From assembly GCA_023381035.1 (NCBI GenBank), contig JAMCTK010000025.1, positions 1 through 13,836 on the forward strand: DNA of 13,836 nt. The letters run 5' to 3'. Positions 1 to 6,353 of the stretch are shown one piece after another (position 1 is the first letter of the stretch; each line of letters starts with the position of its first letter). The position numbers and the translations under genes were made by a program. Origin of the DNA: Patescibacteria group bacterium (GTDB taxonomy: Bacteria > Patescibacteria > Microgenomatia > Levybacterales > UBA12049). The notes beneath the pieces are model-generated. The model saw only the letters and a list, made by a program, of their open reading frames with translations, was not told the origin of the DNA and searched no databases.

Positions 1-747
1 AAATACGGTAATTTTTCTTTCTGTCGCACCTGATGCTCCTGTTGATGTAATAACTTTTCCCTGATTAGGCAAATCAACACTGCTTACTATTCCCACATTG
101 GCATTTGCATATAGTGGAATTATTCTTACAATAAATCCATTTGTTACGGCAATTGTTGTTCCGAAAGGAAATGTCTTGCCGCTTACCGTACCTCCTCCGC
201 CTGAAATATATGTAAAATTATTTCCTGTCTGTCTGTCCTGACACGCATCTAGCGCATATTTGGTAATAGCTGGAGTGGCACGACTTCCAGAGATAACCAC
301 GACTTCTAAAGCAGCGTTTGAGCATCCATCAGCGCTATCTCCCCAATAAATTGTTAGATTAGCACTTTTTTGATTTTGATAAATTTGGGCAGAACTAGTT
401 GAGTAATCGGATAACCAAAGATCAAAGCCATCGTTTCTGGGAATTGGATTACCACCGTTTAAAACAAAATTAGCTCCGTTTACTTCACTCAGAGACGTTA
501 CATATGAAGCATTGCCCAATGACCCAGGAGAAGGAGCTGAATTCGCTTTAATAGCCTGTTCTATTCCGGCTTCTGCTGCCGCTAACGCTTTTTGGGATTC
601 TGCCTGCTCTGTAGATGTGCGCAGACTAACAATGCTTCTTGATGCAACAGATAAACCAATTGTTAGTGCAACCACCATTACCAATATTACAATTAAAAGT
701 ACCTGTCCTTGTTGATTGTTTTTAAGCTTGATTAAGTTGTTAAACAT
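1..747 (-). CDS. PilX-like minor pilin, 3' end outside window (partial)
   Basis: An open frame of 249 codons starts with ATG at 745-747 and runs off the left edge without a stop. The N-terminus is a short basic leader ending NNQQG, then a hydrophobic stretch (QVLLIVILVMVVALTIGL), then a helical segment with AAAEAGIEQA near residues 56-65. That AAEAG motif after a hydrophobic anchor is typical of PilX_N-type minor pilins. There is no Glu at position 5 after the presumed cleavage site, as in GspK-like tip pseudopilins. The rest is a Gly/Ser/Thr-rich extracytoplasmic domain with few Cys. The gene follows fimT-, pilV- and pilW-like genes in the order known from Pseudomonas minor-pilin operons, which supports a role in the pilus tip or initiation complex. 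A 48-bp gap holding its own promoter separates it from the pilW-like gene. The family call is by motif and context; the C-terminal domain is unseen. Confidence 0.75.
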   Translation of the reverse strand, partial: MFNNLIKLKNNQQGQVLLIVILVMVVALTIGLSVASRSIVSLRTSTEQAESQKALAAAEAGIEQAIKANSAPSPGSLGNASYVTSLSEVNGANFVLNGGNPIPRNDGFDLWLSDYSTSSAQIYQNQKSANLTIYWGDSADGCSNAALEVVVISGSRATPAITKYALDACQDRQTGNNFTYISGGGGTVSGKTFPFGTTIAVTNGFIVRIIPLYANANVGIVSSVDLPNQGKVITSTGASGATERKITVF

Positions 748-755
748 TAGCCTTA

Positions 756-789
756 AGTATAGAGTAACAACTGTTTAACAACCTGTCAA
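756..789 (-). promoter_or_regulatory. Candidate promoter for the pilX-like gene
   Basis: On the minus strand a perfect TTGACA lies at 789-784 and a TATACT at 761-756, both inside the 48-bp gap. Their spacing is 22 bp, longer than the usual 16-18, so either an alternative -10 (TACTCT at 17 bp) is used or the TATACT box acts with a different -35. TATACT ends 8 bases before the ATG at 747, and AAGG sits 3 bases before it. This is inference from consensus match and position only. Confidence 0.45.
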
Positions 790-795
790 CAAACT

Positions 796-1386
796 CTAAT
801 TACTTGAATTTCTTACGCTAACTGTCGTGTCAAAGGGAATGGTAACATCTTGCTCGGAAAAATTAGAAGATACATTCCTGCTTAAGGAAAAATGTATTCC
901 TATGGTAGGGGGTTGGGTTACGTAATTCTGGGTACAAGAAAATGAGCATGAATTTACTTTTACTTGCTCTGTATTTATAAGTGACGCACCATTTGATGCA
1001 ACTGTTAATGGATCTCCTTCGCAGGAAAAAATGATTGTTGAATTATCAAATGTGGAAATCTTTACAAATTGATATTGTTCTGGAGTAGGGGTAGGAGTAG
1101 TGGCTCCAACAGCTGCCGTAGTGCAATCAGTTGTGTAGAATAACCCGTCTGTGCTTACGCCGTCAAAAGACTTAGAAAATTCAATCATTTTTGACATTTG
1201 GATAATTGGGTATGATCCACTCTGTCTGATATCATTTAGAACGGTTGTCTTGGTTGTTCCTCTTAAAGAAGAAACAAGTATCGCCGATACAATAATTCCG
1301 ACCGCAGTCATTACAACCATAACAGCAAGAAGCTCAATCAGCGTATAACCTCCTTGAAGGTTTTTATTTTTTTTAATTTTTTTCAT
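796..1386 (-). CDS. Prepilin, PilW/GspJ-like minor pilin
   Basis: 196 residues with a class III prepilin leader: basic MKKIKKNKNLQGG, then YTLIELLAVMVVMTAVGI. Cleavage would follow Gly14, giving Tyr at +1 and Glu at +5; Tyr at +1 is less usual than Phe or Met. The mature part is Ser/Thr-rich, with five Cys and a short Thr-Pro repeat (TTPTPTPEQ) near residues 96-104. Its place after fimT- and pilV-like genes and before a pilX-like gene matches the pilW position of Pseudomonas-type minor-pilin operons, which is the main reason for the subfamily call. ATG at 1386 overlaps the TGA of the upstream pilV-like gene as ATGA, indicating translational coupling. It would be processed by PilD and inserted into the pilus or its priming complex. 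Prepilin identity is near certain; the PilW label is inferred from order. Confidence 0.8.
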   Translation of the reverse strand: MKKIKKNKNLQGGYTLIELLAVMVVMTAVGIIVSAILVSSLRGTTKTTVLNDIRQSGSYPIIQMSKMIEFSKSFDGVSTDGLFYTTDCTTAAVGATTPTPTPEQYQFVKISTFDNSTIIFSCEGDPLTVASNGASLINTEQVKVNSCSFSCTQNYVTQPPTIGIHFSLSRNVSSNFSEQDVTIPFDTTVSVRNSSN

Positions 1387-1847
1387 GGACTTGGAAAAGC
1401 TTGAAAATTAGAGAGACAAGATTGAAGCTCCACGGAATGACAAAATATATTTGACCTATCTTTACAATCGGTATCACTCCAGGAGACATCCGATATGACC
1501 TTGCTTCCACCAGAACAGCTGGTATCATCATGCTGAAGTTCCACTGTTCTGACATAATTACCGACGTTTTGTCCGCAACCATCAACTCCTTCCGGAGTCA
1601 ATTCAGTGCTTCCTTCGGCTAAGCAGTTGATCCCACTCAAAGCCCTAAAGCTTGCCCAATTAGAACGAGATAAATCTCTAGCAATCTCTAATCCCTCTTG
1701 CGCGTATTGCGTAGCCGAACCTTGGCTCTTTGCAGACTGTGCATTATTTAGTGAGGAAATAACCATAACTGTTATTGCCGCAATTATGACAACAGCAGCA
1801 CCCAAGGCAATCAAAGTCTCAACTAAAACTGTCCCTCGTTGATTCAT
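1383..1847 (-). CDS. Prepilin, PilV/GspI-like minor pilin
   Basis: 154 residues with a very short leader, MNQRG, then TVLVETLIALGAAVVIIAAI. This is a prepilin site with Thr at +1 and Glu at +5. The V-E-T-L-I-A-L pattern and the following QYAQEGLEIARDLSRSNW region (about residues 47-64) resemble PilV/GspI proteins, which often carry A-x-E-G/A-x-E-x-A-R segments. The mature domain has six Cys, suggesting disulfides. Start ATG at 1847 shares its A with the TAA stop of the upstream gene (TAATG), and its own TGA overlaps the next start (ATGA), so it sits in a tightly coupled minor-pilin set. Likely role: minor pilin in the initiation/tip complex. Subfamily assignment rests on motif plus order. Confidence 0.8.
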   Translation of the reverse strand: MNQRGTVLVETLIALGAAVVIIAAITVMVISSLNNAQSAKSQGSATQYAQEGLEIARDLSRSNWASFRALSGINCLAEGSTELTPEGVDGCGQNVGNYVRTVELQHDDTSCSGGSKVISDVSWSDTDCKDRSNIFCHSVELQSCLSNFQAFPSP

Positions 1848-2368
1848 TAGTTCAATTTTATATTACCTGCACCATCGATGTTCAAAACTTTTGAATTGCC
1901 ATATCCTTTAACGGTTACTACTCCTGCTCCTTGAACGCTATTTGTCAAAACTCCAAAGAAAAAGTTAGTTGATGTTGTATCGGGACTTGACGCAAAGGTG
2001 ATGTTAGTAGGAAGTTTTCCCGATTTGATTAGGAATTCATTTCCTCCACAGTTTACGTAAAGCTTAAAAGTTGTAGTGGAATCAATAACAACACTATATC
2101 CTTCCAGGGTTCTTCCTATACATAAATTGTCCGGCTTTACTTGAGACATAGCACGTGATTTTGCCACATTTAAAACCGAATAAAACTCCGCTGCACCTGA
2201 TTGCAAAGCACTAACCTTACTTTGATTTACAAAAGCAGCTATCCCTATTATGGAAAGAGTCGCAATTACCGTTAAGGAAATGATAAGTTCTATTAAAGTA
2301 AAACCGAAGTTTTTTTTAAAAATAGTAGATTCTTTGTTAATTCCGTTTCTTAGTAGTTTTTTTCTCAT
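1847..2368 (-). CDS. Prepilin, FimT/GspH-like minor pilin
   Basis: 173 residues. The leader is long (about 22 residues, basic), ending KKNFG, followed by FTLIELIISLTVIATLSIIG with Glu at +5. The segment after the anchor, with SALQSGAAEFYSVLNVAKSRAMSQ at about residues 53-76, matches the GspH/FimT pattern in which a helix ending in A(R/K)S-x-A leads into a beta-rich domain; the rest is predicted beta-rich (YSVVID, FKLYVNC, VVTVKG). It has two Cys. It heads the minor-pilin cassette and is separated from the preceding pilin by 37 bp with no clear promoter. The next gene begins within its stop codon. FimT/GspH assignment is fairly good; substrate or DNA-binding roles known for some FimT proteins cannot be judged here. 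Confidence 0.8.
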   Translation of the reverse strand: MRKKLLRNGINKESTIFKKNFGFTLIELIISLTVIATLSIIGIAAFVNQSKVSALQSGAAEFYSVLNVAKSRAMSQVKPDNLCIGRTLEGYSVVIDSTTTFKLYVNCGGNEFLIKSGKLPTNITFASSPDTTSTNFFFGVLTNSVQGAGVVTVKGYGNSKVLNIDGAGNIKLN

Positions 2369-2405
2369 TTAACTTAACAGAGTTGATCATTAATATAGCT
2401 GCAAT

Positions 2406-2879
2406 CTATGGGTTTTCAAGAGTCATGGACCAATTAGTTGAACCGCCCGTACAAGCTGATGGATCATTCGAGGTATCTTTTTGAGAATCATTAACATTTT
2501 CTAAGCAAGCGATTAACACATAAGACATTGGGGGAGTACCGGTCGTAGTATAAGAGTATGTATCGCCTGAAACTGGATCACAGGGAAGTTTTTGTATATA
2601 AACATTGCTGGTAGTTGCGCCCGTAAGAGGGTCTCCACATGCTGGGAGAGCTGCTGGATAACTGCTTTCATCTGCTCTATATAATTCTAATGCTGATTGA
2701 ATCTGTCTCATGTCCGATTTTCTCTGTGAGTCCCTACTTCTTTGTCTTACACCGACAAAATTTGCCATAAGCAAAGCAGCTAAAACACCTATGATTGCAA
2801 TTACTATTAAAAGCTCAATTAGAGTAAAAGCATCATTTTTTCTAAGAATTTTAAAATGAGACATTTTAATTTGTTTCAT
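2406..2879 (-). CDS. Type IV pilin/GspG-like prepilin with Ala at -1
   Basis: 157 residues. The leader MKQIKMSHFKILRKNDA is followed by FTLIELLIVIAIIGVLAALL, a classic pilin N-terminal helix with Phe at +1 and Glu at +5. The residue before the cleavage point is Ala, not the usual Gly. The helix continues with RQRSRDSQRKSDMRQIQSAL and ELYRADESSYP, the GspG/PilE-like region seen in pilins of Gram-positive and CPR bacteria. Four Cys lie in the C-terminal half (ACGDP, LPCDP, IACLEN, SACTGG), likely two disulfide pairs. ATG at 2879 overlaps the TGA of the upstream pilin (ATGA); a second ATG at 2864 would shorten the leader by five residues. Probably a fibre or minor pilin processed by PilD. Confidence 0.85.
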   Translation of the reverse strand: MKQIKMSHFKILRKNDAFTLIELLIVIAIIGVLAALLMANFVGVRQRSRDSQRKSDMRQIQSALELYRADESSYPAALPACGDPLTGATTSNVYIQKLPCDPVSGDTYSYTTTGTPPMSYVLIACLENVNDSQKDTSNDPSACTGGSTNWSMTLENP

Positions 2880-3379
2880 GGACTTACATTCGGACTACTA
2901 ACCCCATAAGTGCAAACTCCTCCACAAGCAACAGTTAAATCAGGCTCTCCTCCAACACCTGTTAAGCCTGTACAAGCATCGCCATTGTTGCAAAGCTGAG
3001 GATCACCTGTTCTTTCCAGACTAGCATATAAATAATAACTTTGTCCACCGCTTGAATAGTATACGTAGGTACCGGAAGGACTTTTGGGAAGAATGTTCAT
3101 ATAGGGTTGCCATGAAGTTCCCCAATCAACCACGTTTCCGTTAAGAGCTTTAATCCTAAAATCTCCCGTACCATTTATTTCAGGATAACTCCCATTATCT
3201 TCGTAGAAACTTTCCAAAGCTTTTTGAATTTGTGATAAATCAGCTTTTTTTCTTGCATCGCTTGCTTTTTTGAATTGCTCAGAAGGATTGAGAATAGAAA
3301 TAGCTCCAACAGAAATAACGGAAAGAATTCCGACAACTACCAACAATTCAACTAACGTAAAGCCTAATTGTTTTTTCAT
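2876..3379 (-). CDS. Type IV pilin/GspG-like prepilin
   Basis: 167 residues. The very short leader MKKQLG is followed by FTLVELLVVVGILSVISVGA, with Gly at -1, Phe at +1 and Glu at +5. Next come the NPSEQFKKASDARKKADLSQ segment and the ALESFYEDNGSYPE motif, which is the GspG/PilA-like alpha-1 region. A Tyr/Ser/Gly-rich stretch (YVYYSSGGQSYYLYASLE) follows, and a Cys-containing C-terminus has four Cys near residues 130-156. It begins four bases after the prepilin peptidase stop and ends in an ATGA overlap with the next pilin, so it is co-transcribed with both. Likely a structural or minor pilin. Start choice is clear: the only ATG that gives a leader of sensible length. Confidence 0.87.
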   Translation of the reverse strand: MKKQLGFTLVELLVVVGILSVISVGAISILNPSEQFKKASDARKKADLSQIQKALESFYEDNGSYPEINGTGDFRIKALNGNVVDWGTSWQPYMNILPKSPSGTYVYYSSGGQSYYLYASLERTGDPQLCNNGDACTGLTGVGGEPDLTVACGGVCTYGVSSPNVSP

Positions 3380-3383
3380 TATT

Positions 3384-3902
3384 TTAAAGACCTAATATCT
3401 TAAGCAAGACATTGGTAATTTTGTCTCCCCAAAGATACACAACAAACAAAGATACTGACAAAAATGGCCCAAAAGGAACAGCATTCGAGTATCTTTTTTT
3501 GCCTAATAAAATAAGTATGATCGAAGTAAAAGCACCTGTCAAGAAGGCCATATATAAAGCTGTAATAACGTTTGGAAAACCGACTAAAAAACCAATAATA
3601 AAAGCAAATTTTACGTCTCCGAAACCCATTCCTTTTTCTTTTGTTACAAAATAAAGCACAAGAAAGAAAATAAAGGCTCCAACTCCGGACAGCAAATTAT
3701 TAATAAATGTTTGCTGCATAAAAACCAATTTAAATGTAAGTAAAACAACTGTTAATGCAAGTAGAATTTTGTCCGGAATGATTCCATATTTAATATCAGC
3801 CGTAAATATTGCAATTAAAAATGATACTAAAAGAAAATTAAATAAAAGTATGTATAAAACATCAGGATTTTGATAAAACATCGAAATTGTATAAAAATAC
3901 AT
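3384..3902 (-). CDS. pilD: Catalytic-domain fragment of PilD (A24 aspartic peptidase)
   Basis: 172 codons remain open from the first in-frame ATG after the insertion. In this numbering the two catalytic aspartates are at residue 36 (in TADIKYGIIPD) and residue 96 (in GMGFGD), both present. About five or six hydrophobic segments fit the membrane-embedded peptidase. The fragment lacks the N-terminal Cys-rich domain, which is encoded upstream in frame back to 4127 but without any ATG, GTG or TTG. If the insertion is real, this piece might still act like short A24 peptidases that lack the N-terminal domain, provided it is translated. I saw no obvious ribosome binding site for this ATG, so I regard it as the remnant of a larger gene. 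Confidence 0.6.
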   Translation of the reverse strand: MYFYTISMFYQNPDVLYILLFNFLLVSFLIAIFTADIKYGIIPDKILLALTVVLLTFKLVFMQQTFINNLLSGVGAFIFFLVLYFVTKEKGMGFGDVKFAFIIGFLVGFPNVITALYMAFLTGAFTSIILILLGKKRYSNAVPFGPFLSVSLFVVYLWGDKITNVLLKILGL

Positions 3903-4057
3903 GAATAAAAAGAGCAGGGAAGTGACGACCTCAACAATCGGATATTGGATGCTTAATTTTTTCTTGCAATACCTACATTTTCCCTTTAAAAAAATATAGG
4001 AAAATACTGGTACAAGATCATACCATTTCAGAGTTTTTTTACAATAATCACAATAAG

Positions 4058-4127
4058 ACCTTCCTCTAAGGATCGTTTCGTTTTTAGGAAGCCTATCAAT
4101 TGCAACATTTAGAAAAGAACCAATTGC
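4058..4127 (-). repeat. Direct repeat copy A (pilD internal, 70 bp)
   Basis: Identical over 70 bp to 4207-4276, offset 149 bp. This copy is the one in frame with the catalytic part of PilD. It encodes the segment from AIGSFLNV to LRGR. Its last six bases (AATTGC, 4122-4127) are shared with the inverted copy of glycosyltransferase DNA, a likely microhomology at the junction. Confidence 0.97.
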
Positions 4128-4207
4128 CGAAGTCTTCTCTTTAAACGTATTATTTGTAATTTTATTATTATTTCTGTCCGTTCTTTTTATAAATAATCCT
4201 TCAAAAA
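4122..4207. repeat. Inverted copy of glycosyltransferase DNA (86 bp)
   Basis: This stretch is the exact reverse complement of 5873-5958, which lies inside the glycosyltransferase gene. It sits between the two direct repeat copies of pilD, overlapping copy A by six bases and copy B by one. Its unique core is 4128-4206 (79 bp). The frame is uninterrupted in the glycosyltransferase, so that is the source and this is the copy. Confidence 0.96.
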
Positions 4208-4276
4208 CCTTCCTCTAAGGATCGTTTCGTTTTTAGGAAGCCTATCAATTGCAACATTTAGAAAAGAACCAATTGC
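4207..4276 (-). repeat. Direct repeat copy B (pilD internal, 70 bp)
   Basis: Identical to 4058-4127. This copy is continuous with the pilD start codon at 4309 and encodes residues 12-34 of PilD, followed one base later by the inserted DNA and an early TAA at 4187-4189. Confidence 0.97.
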
Positions 4277-4322
4277 AAGGCCTAGTATTAAAACAACTAA
4301 TAAACTCATTTGATATTAAAAT

Positions 4323-6353
4323 TTATTTATCAAGATAATCTTTTATGTCTGCTGAAAAATCTGAACCAAAAAGAACTTTATACTTCATGAGAATGTTCTT
4401 GCTTCTTTTATCATCCTTAAAACAAGTATGATAAAGATTAAATAAAGATATGTAAGTCATTTTATAAAAAGGGTTAATAGCAAGAGATTTATTGTATTTT
4501 TTTTCAGCTTCAACACATTTTCCTTTTGTACCCAAGTAATATCCAGTAAGCAAATAAGCTTTGTTGTTATCAGGATCAATTTCTATCGCTTTATTATAAT
4601 ATTTTGTTGCCAATTTACCATCATCATAATTGTTAAATATAAAATTCCCCATATTTAACATAGCCATTGAATATACGTTCGGAATATCTGAAATAGTAAA
4701 ACTGCTTAATGCAATATTCTTCTTTTTATCCGGAATATTTAATTCCTGCCATATCTTATTATTATCTTCTATTAATTTGTCTTTACTTGGGATTTCCTTT
4801 TTGTTTTTAAGTAAAATCGAGGTCAGACCATTTGGAAGCCAAATTAATTTTTCTTTTTTTTCAAACTGTAGAACACTTAGGGAAGCAAGAGGGCGACTCA
4901 AAGATATATTTTTTAATACCTTAAAATTTAAGTTACTATCAGTTTTATCCTTAGGATATTTTCTTAAATATTTCTCTTTTTCTGACGAGAAAAAAGGTTG
5001 TTCGGCTCCTAAATTTACTAAATCTACATCAGGACGCACTTTGTTAACAAAGTGTACATACCATGAATTAAAAACTACCGTATCGCCCGAAACAATTAAG
5101 ACACCATTCTGAGGAACGTTGCGAAAGATATCTATTGCTAAATTATCTCCTACCCAAACATTGCTCAAGTTGGTTCTGGGATAATTGAATTTGAATAAGG
5201 ATATTGGAATTAAAAGAAATACTAAAACAAATAAAAAAGAGTATCTTCCATTAAAAAAAGCGGAAAATTTATCACGCAAAAAAAGGAGACCAAAAGCAAA
5301 AAAGATTGGTATGAAAACAAAAGACATAAGCATAAATCTTTCATTTGTTCCAAGATTAAATGAATTATAAAGCGGAAAACCTGCATAGACTATAAAAACA
5401 GGACCTGAAAGAATAAAGCCCCCTAAAAGAGCTAGGGAAAGCTTGGTTTTCTTCACTAAAAGATATATCGCCCCAACTATCGATACTAGAGCTACTGGAA
5501 AAGTGACGTTTCCAATTAGTTGAAAAAAATATAATCTTAAGCTCACTATTCTTTGTAAATAATTTGCTTCCTCAAAAGATCCTGCTTTAAATGTTCCGTA
5601 ACTTTTACGAAGAAACAAATGGATAAATGAATTGAGATCTTTTACGTTATCCCAATTTATAGGTGGATGACTAAAGGAAGCAATGGGAATGTAAACATAA
5701 ACGCTTAATCCAAGAATTAAGAATCCGAAAAGACCCAAAACAGTCCTTGGTGATTTAAGATACTTAAAAGCTTTGGGGATAATTAAAATTAAGATTGTGG
5801 GGAATAAAAAAATAATTGTGTGATGATTTGTTAAAGCAAGACCGGTAAAAAAAGAGATTAAGAAGAGCTTTTTTTTTGAAGGATTATTTATAAAAAGAAC
5901 GGACAGAAATAATAATAAAATTACAAATAATACGTTTAAAGAGAAGACTTCGGCAATTTCAGCATAAAGCCAATAAAGATACGAAAAAGCAAGAATTAAG
6001 GAAGATGTTAGGGAAATTAAAATACTTTTTGTAAAAATTCTTGTTAATTTATAAAAGAAAAAAATGCCAAGAGAAGATGAAACAACGGAAATTAAACCGA
6101 CTCTATATGCAACAGTACTGTTTAAAGGAATATGTGACAATAAATATCCTAGTAAGGTAAATAGGGGATATCCGGGAGGATGAGCAACTCCATGAACATA
6201 TGAGGCGGTTATTAAATCTCCTACATCACCACCATATACACTTGGAGACAAATTGCTAAGATATAAAAAAAACAAGAAGAAGAAAAGGACTATTTCAAGA
6301 ATATTATTCTTATGCTTTTTGAAGAAGATTTTTATCTTATGCACCAGTAGCAA
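4323..6353 (-). CDS. DUF2723-type membrane glycosyltransferase with C-terminal TPRs
   Basis: Up to 676 residues. A basic N-terminus leads into a first hydrophobic helix (about 20-37), then the loop VYGGDVGDLITASYVHG and HPPGYPLF (about 39-65). The D-x-x-D/E pair and HPPGYP are hallmarks of the DUF2723 family, relatives of protein O-mannosyltransferases (GT-C fold) that use lipid-linked sugars. About ten or more hydrophobic helices follow to about residue 390, then a soluble extracytoplasmic part, and two or three TPR-like units in the last 120 residues (LATKYYNKAIEIDPDNNKAY, AEKKYNKSLAINPFYKMTY). There is no ATG at the start: TTG at 6353 or GTG at 6344 are candidates, giving a 22- or 13-base overlap with the upstream pilin. 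Sitting between a pilin and pilD, it may glycosylate pilins; this role is inferred. Residues about 132-161 are encoded by the segment copied into pilD. Confidence 0.8.
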   Translation of the reverse strand: MLLVHKIKIFFKKHKNNILEIVLFFFLFFLYLSNLSPSVYGGDVGDLITASYVHGVAHPPGYPLFTLLGYLLSHIPLNSTVAYRVGLISVVSSSLGIFFFYKLTRIFTKSILISLTSSLILAFSYLYWLYAEIAEVFSLNVLFVILLLFLSVLFINNPSKKKLFLISFFTGLALTNHHTIIFLFPTILILIIPKAFKYLKSPRTVLGLFGFLILGLSVYVYIPIASFSHPPINWDNVKDLNSFIHLFLRKSYGTFKAGSFEEANYLQRIVSLRLYFFQLIGNVTFPVALVSIVGAIYLLVKKTKLSLALLGGFILSGPVFIVYAGFPLYNSFNLGTNERFMLMSFVFIPIFFAFGLLFLRDKFSAFFNGRYSFLFVLVFLLIPISLFKFNYPRTNLSNVWVGDNLAIDIFRNVPQNGVLIVSGDTVVFNSWYVHFVNKVRPDVDLVNLGAEQPFFSSEKEKYLRKYPKDKTDSNLNFKVLKNISLSRPLASLSVLQFEKKEKLIWLPNGLTSILLKNKKEIPSKDKLIEDNNKIWQELNIPDKKKNIALSSFTISDIPNVYSMAMLNMGNFIFNNYDDGKLATKYYNKAIEIDPDNNKAYLLTGYYLGTKGKCVEAEKKYNKSLAINPFYKMTYISLFNLYHTCFKDDKRSKNILMKYKVLFGSDFSADIKDYLDK
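5873..5958. repeat. Source segment of the inverted copy in pilD
   Basis: 86 bp within the glycosyltransferase coding region, exactly repeated in inverse orientation at 4122-4207, about 1.7 kb away. The reading frame is intact here. Apart from one A and six junction bases (AATTGC), all of it matches the non-pilD core of the insertion. Confidence 0.96.

Larger units (their letters stand above)
3384..4309 (-). pseudogene. pilD: Prepilin peptidase PilD, interrupted by a 149-bp insertion
   Basis: A complete A24-family leader peptidase/methyltransferase is encoded here but split. The 5' part (ATG at 4309) encodes a first membrane helix, then AIGSFLNVAIDRLPKNE, the N-terminal domain signature, and then runs into inserted DNA and stops at 4187 after 40 codons. 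The remainder resumes at 4127, in another frame. It gives the zinc-type motif with two Cys pairs (YCDYC and CRYC), then YPIVE, then the catalytic domain with TADIKYGIIPD and GMGFGDVKF. Deleting 149 bp (one 70-bp repeat copy plus a 79-bp core) joins these into 258 codons with no stop, the normal length of PilD. Because six prepilins here need processing, a broken pilD is surprising. It may be a recent mutation or a sequencing/assembly chimera. Confidence 0.85.

Noticed and set aside
4058..4276. Insertion sequence or MITE in pilD
   Set aside because: The insert has no terminal inverted repeats of its own or transposase, and all of its sequence comes from two local genes. The 70-bp repeat is too long for a target-site duplication.
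4630..5112. 160-codon plus-strand frame opposite the glycosyltransferase
   Set aside because: It lies wholly antisense to a strongly supported coding region, has no recognisable motif, and is expected by chance in AT-rich hydrophobic coding DNA.
4122..5958. Inverted repeats as a phase-variation switch
   Set aside because: Inverting 4208-5872 would cut the glycosyltransferase and pilD without making a new open product, and there is no invertase gene nearby. A copying accident or artefact explains the repeats better.
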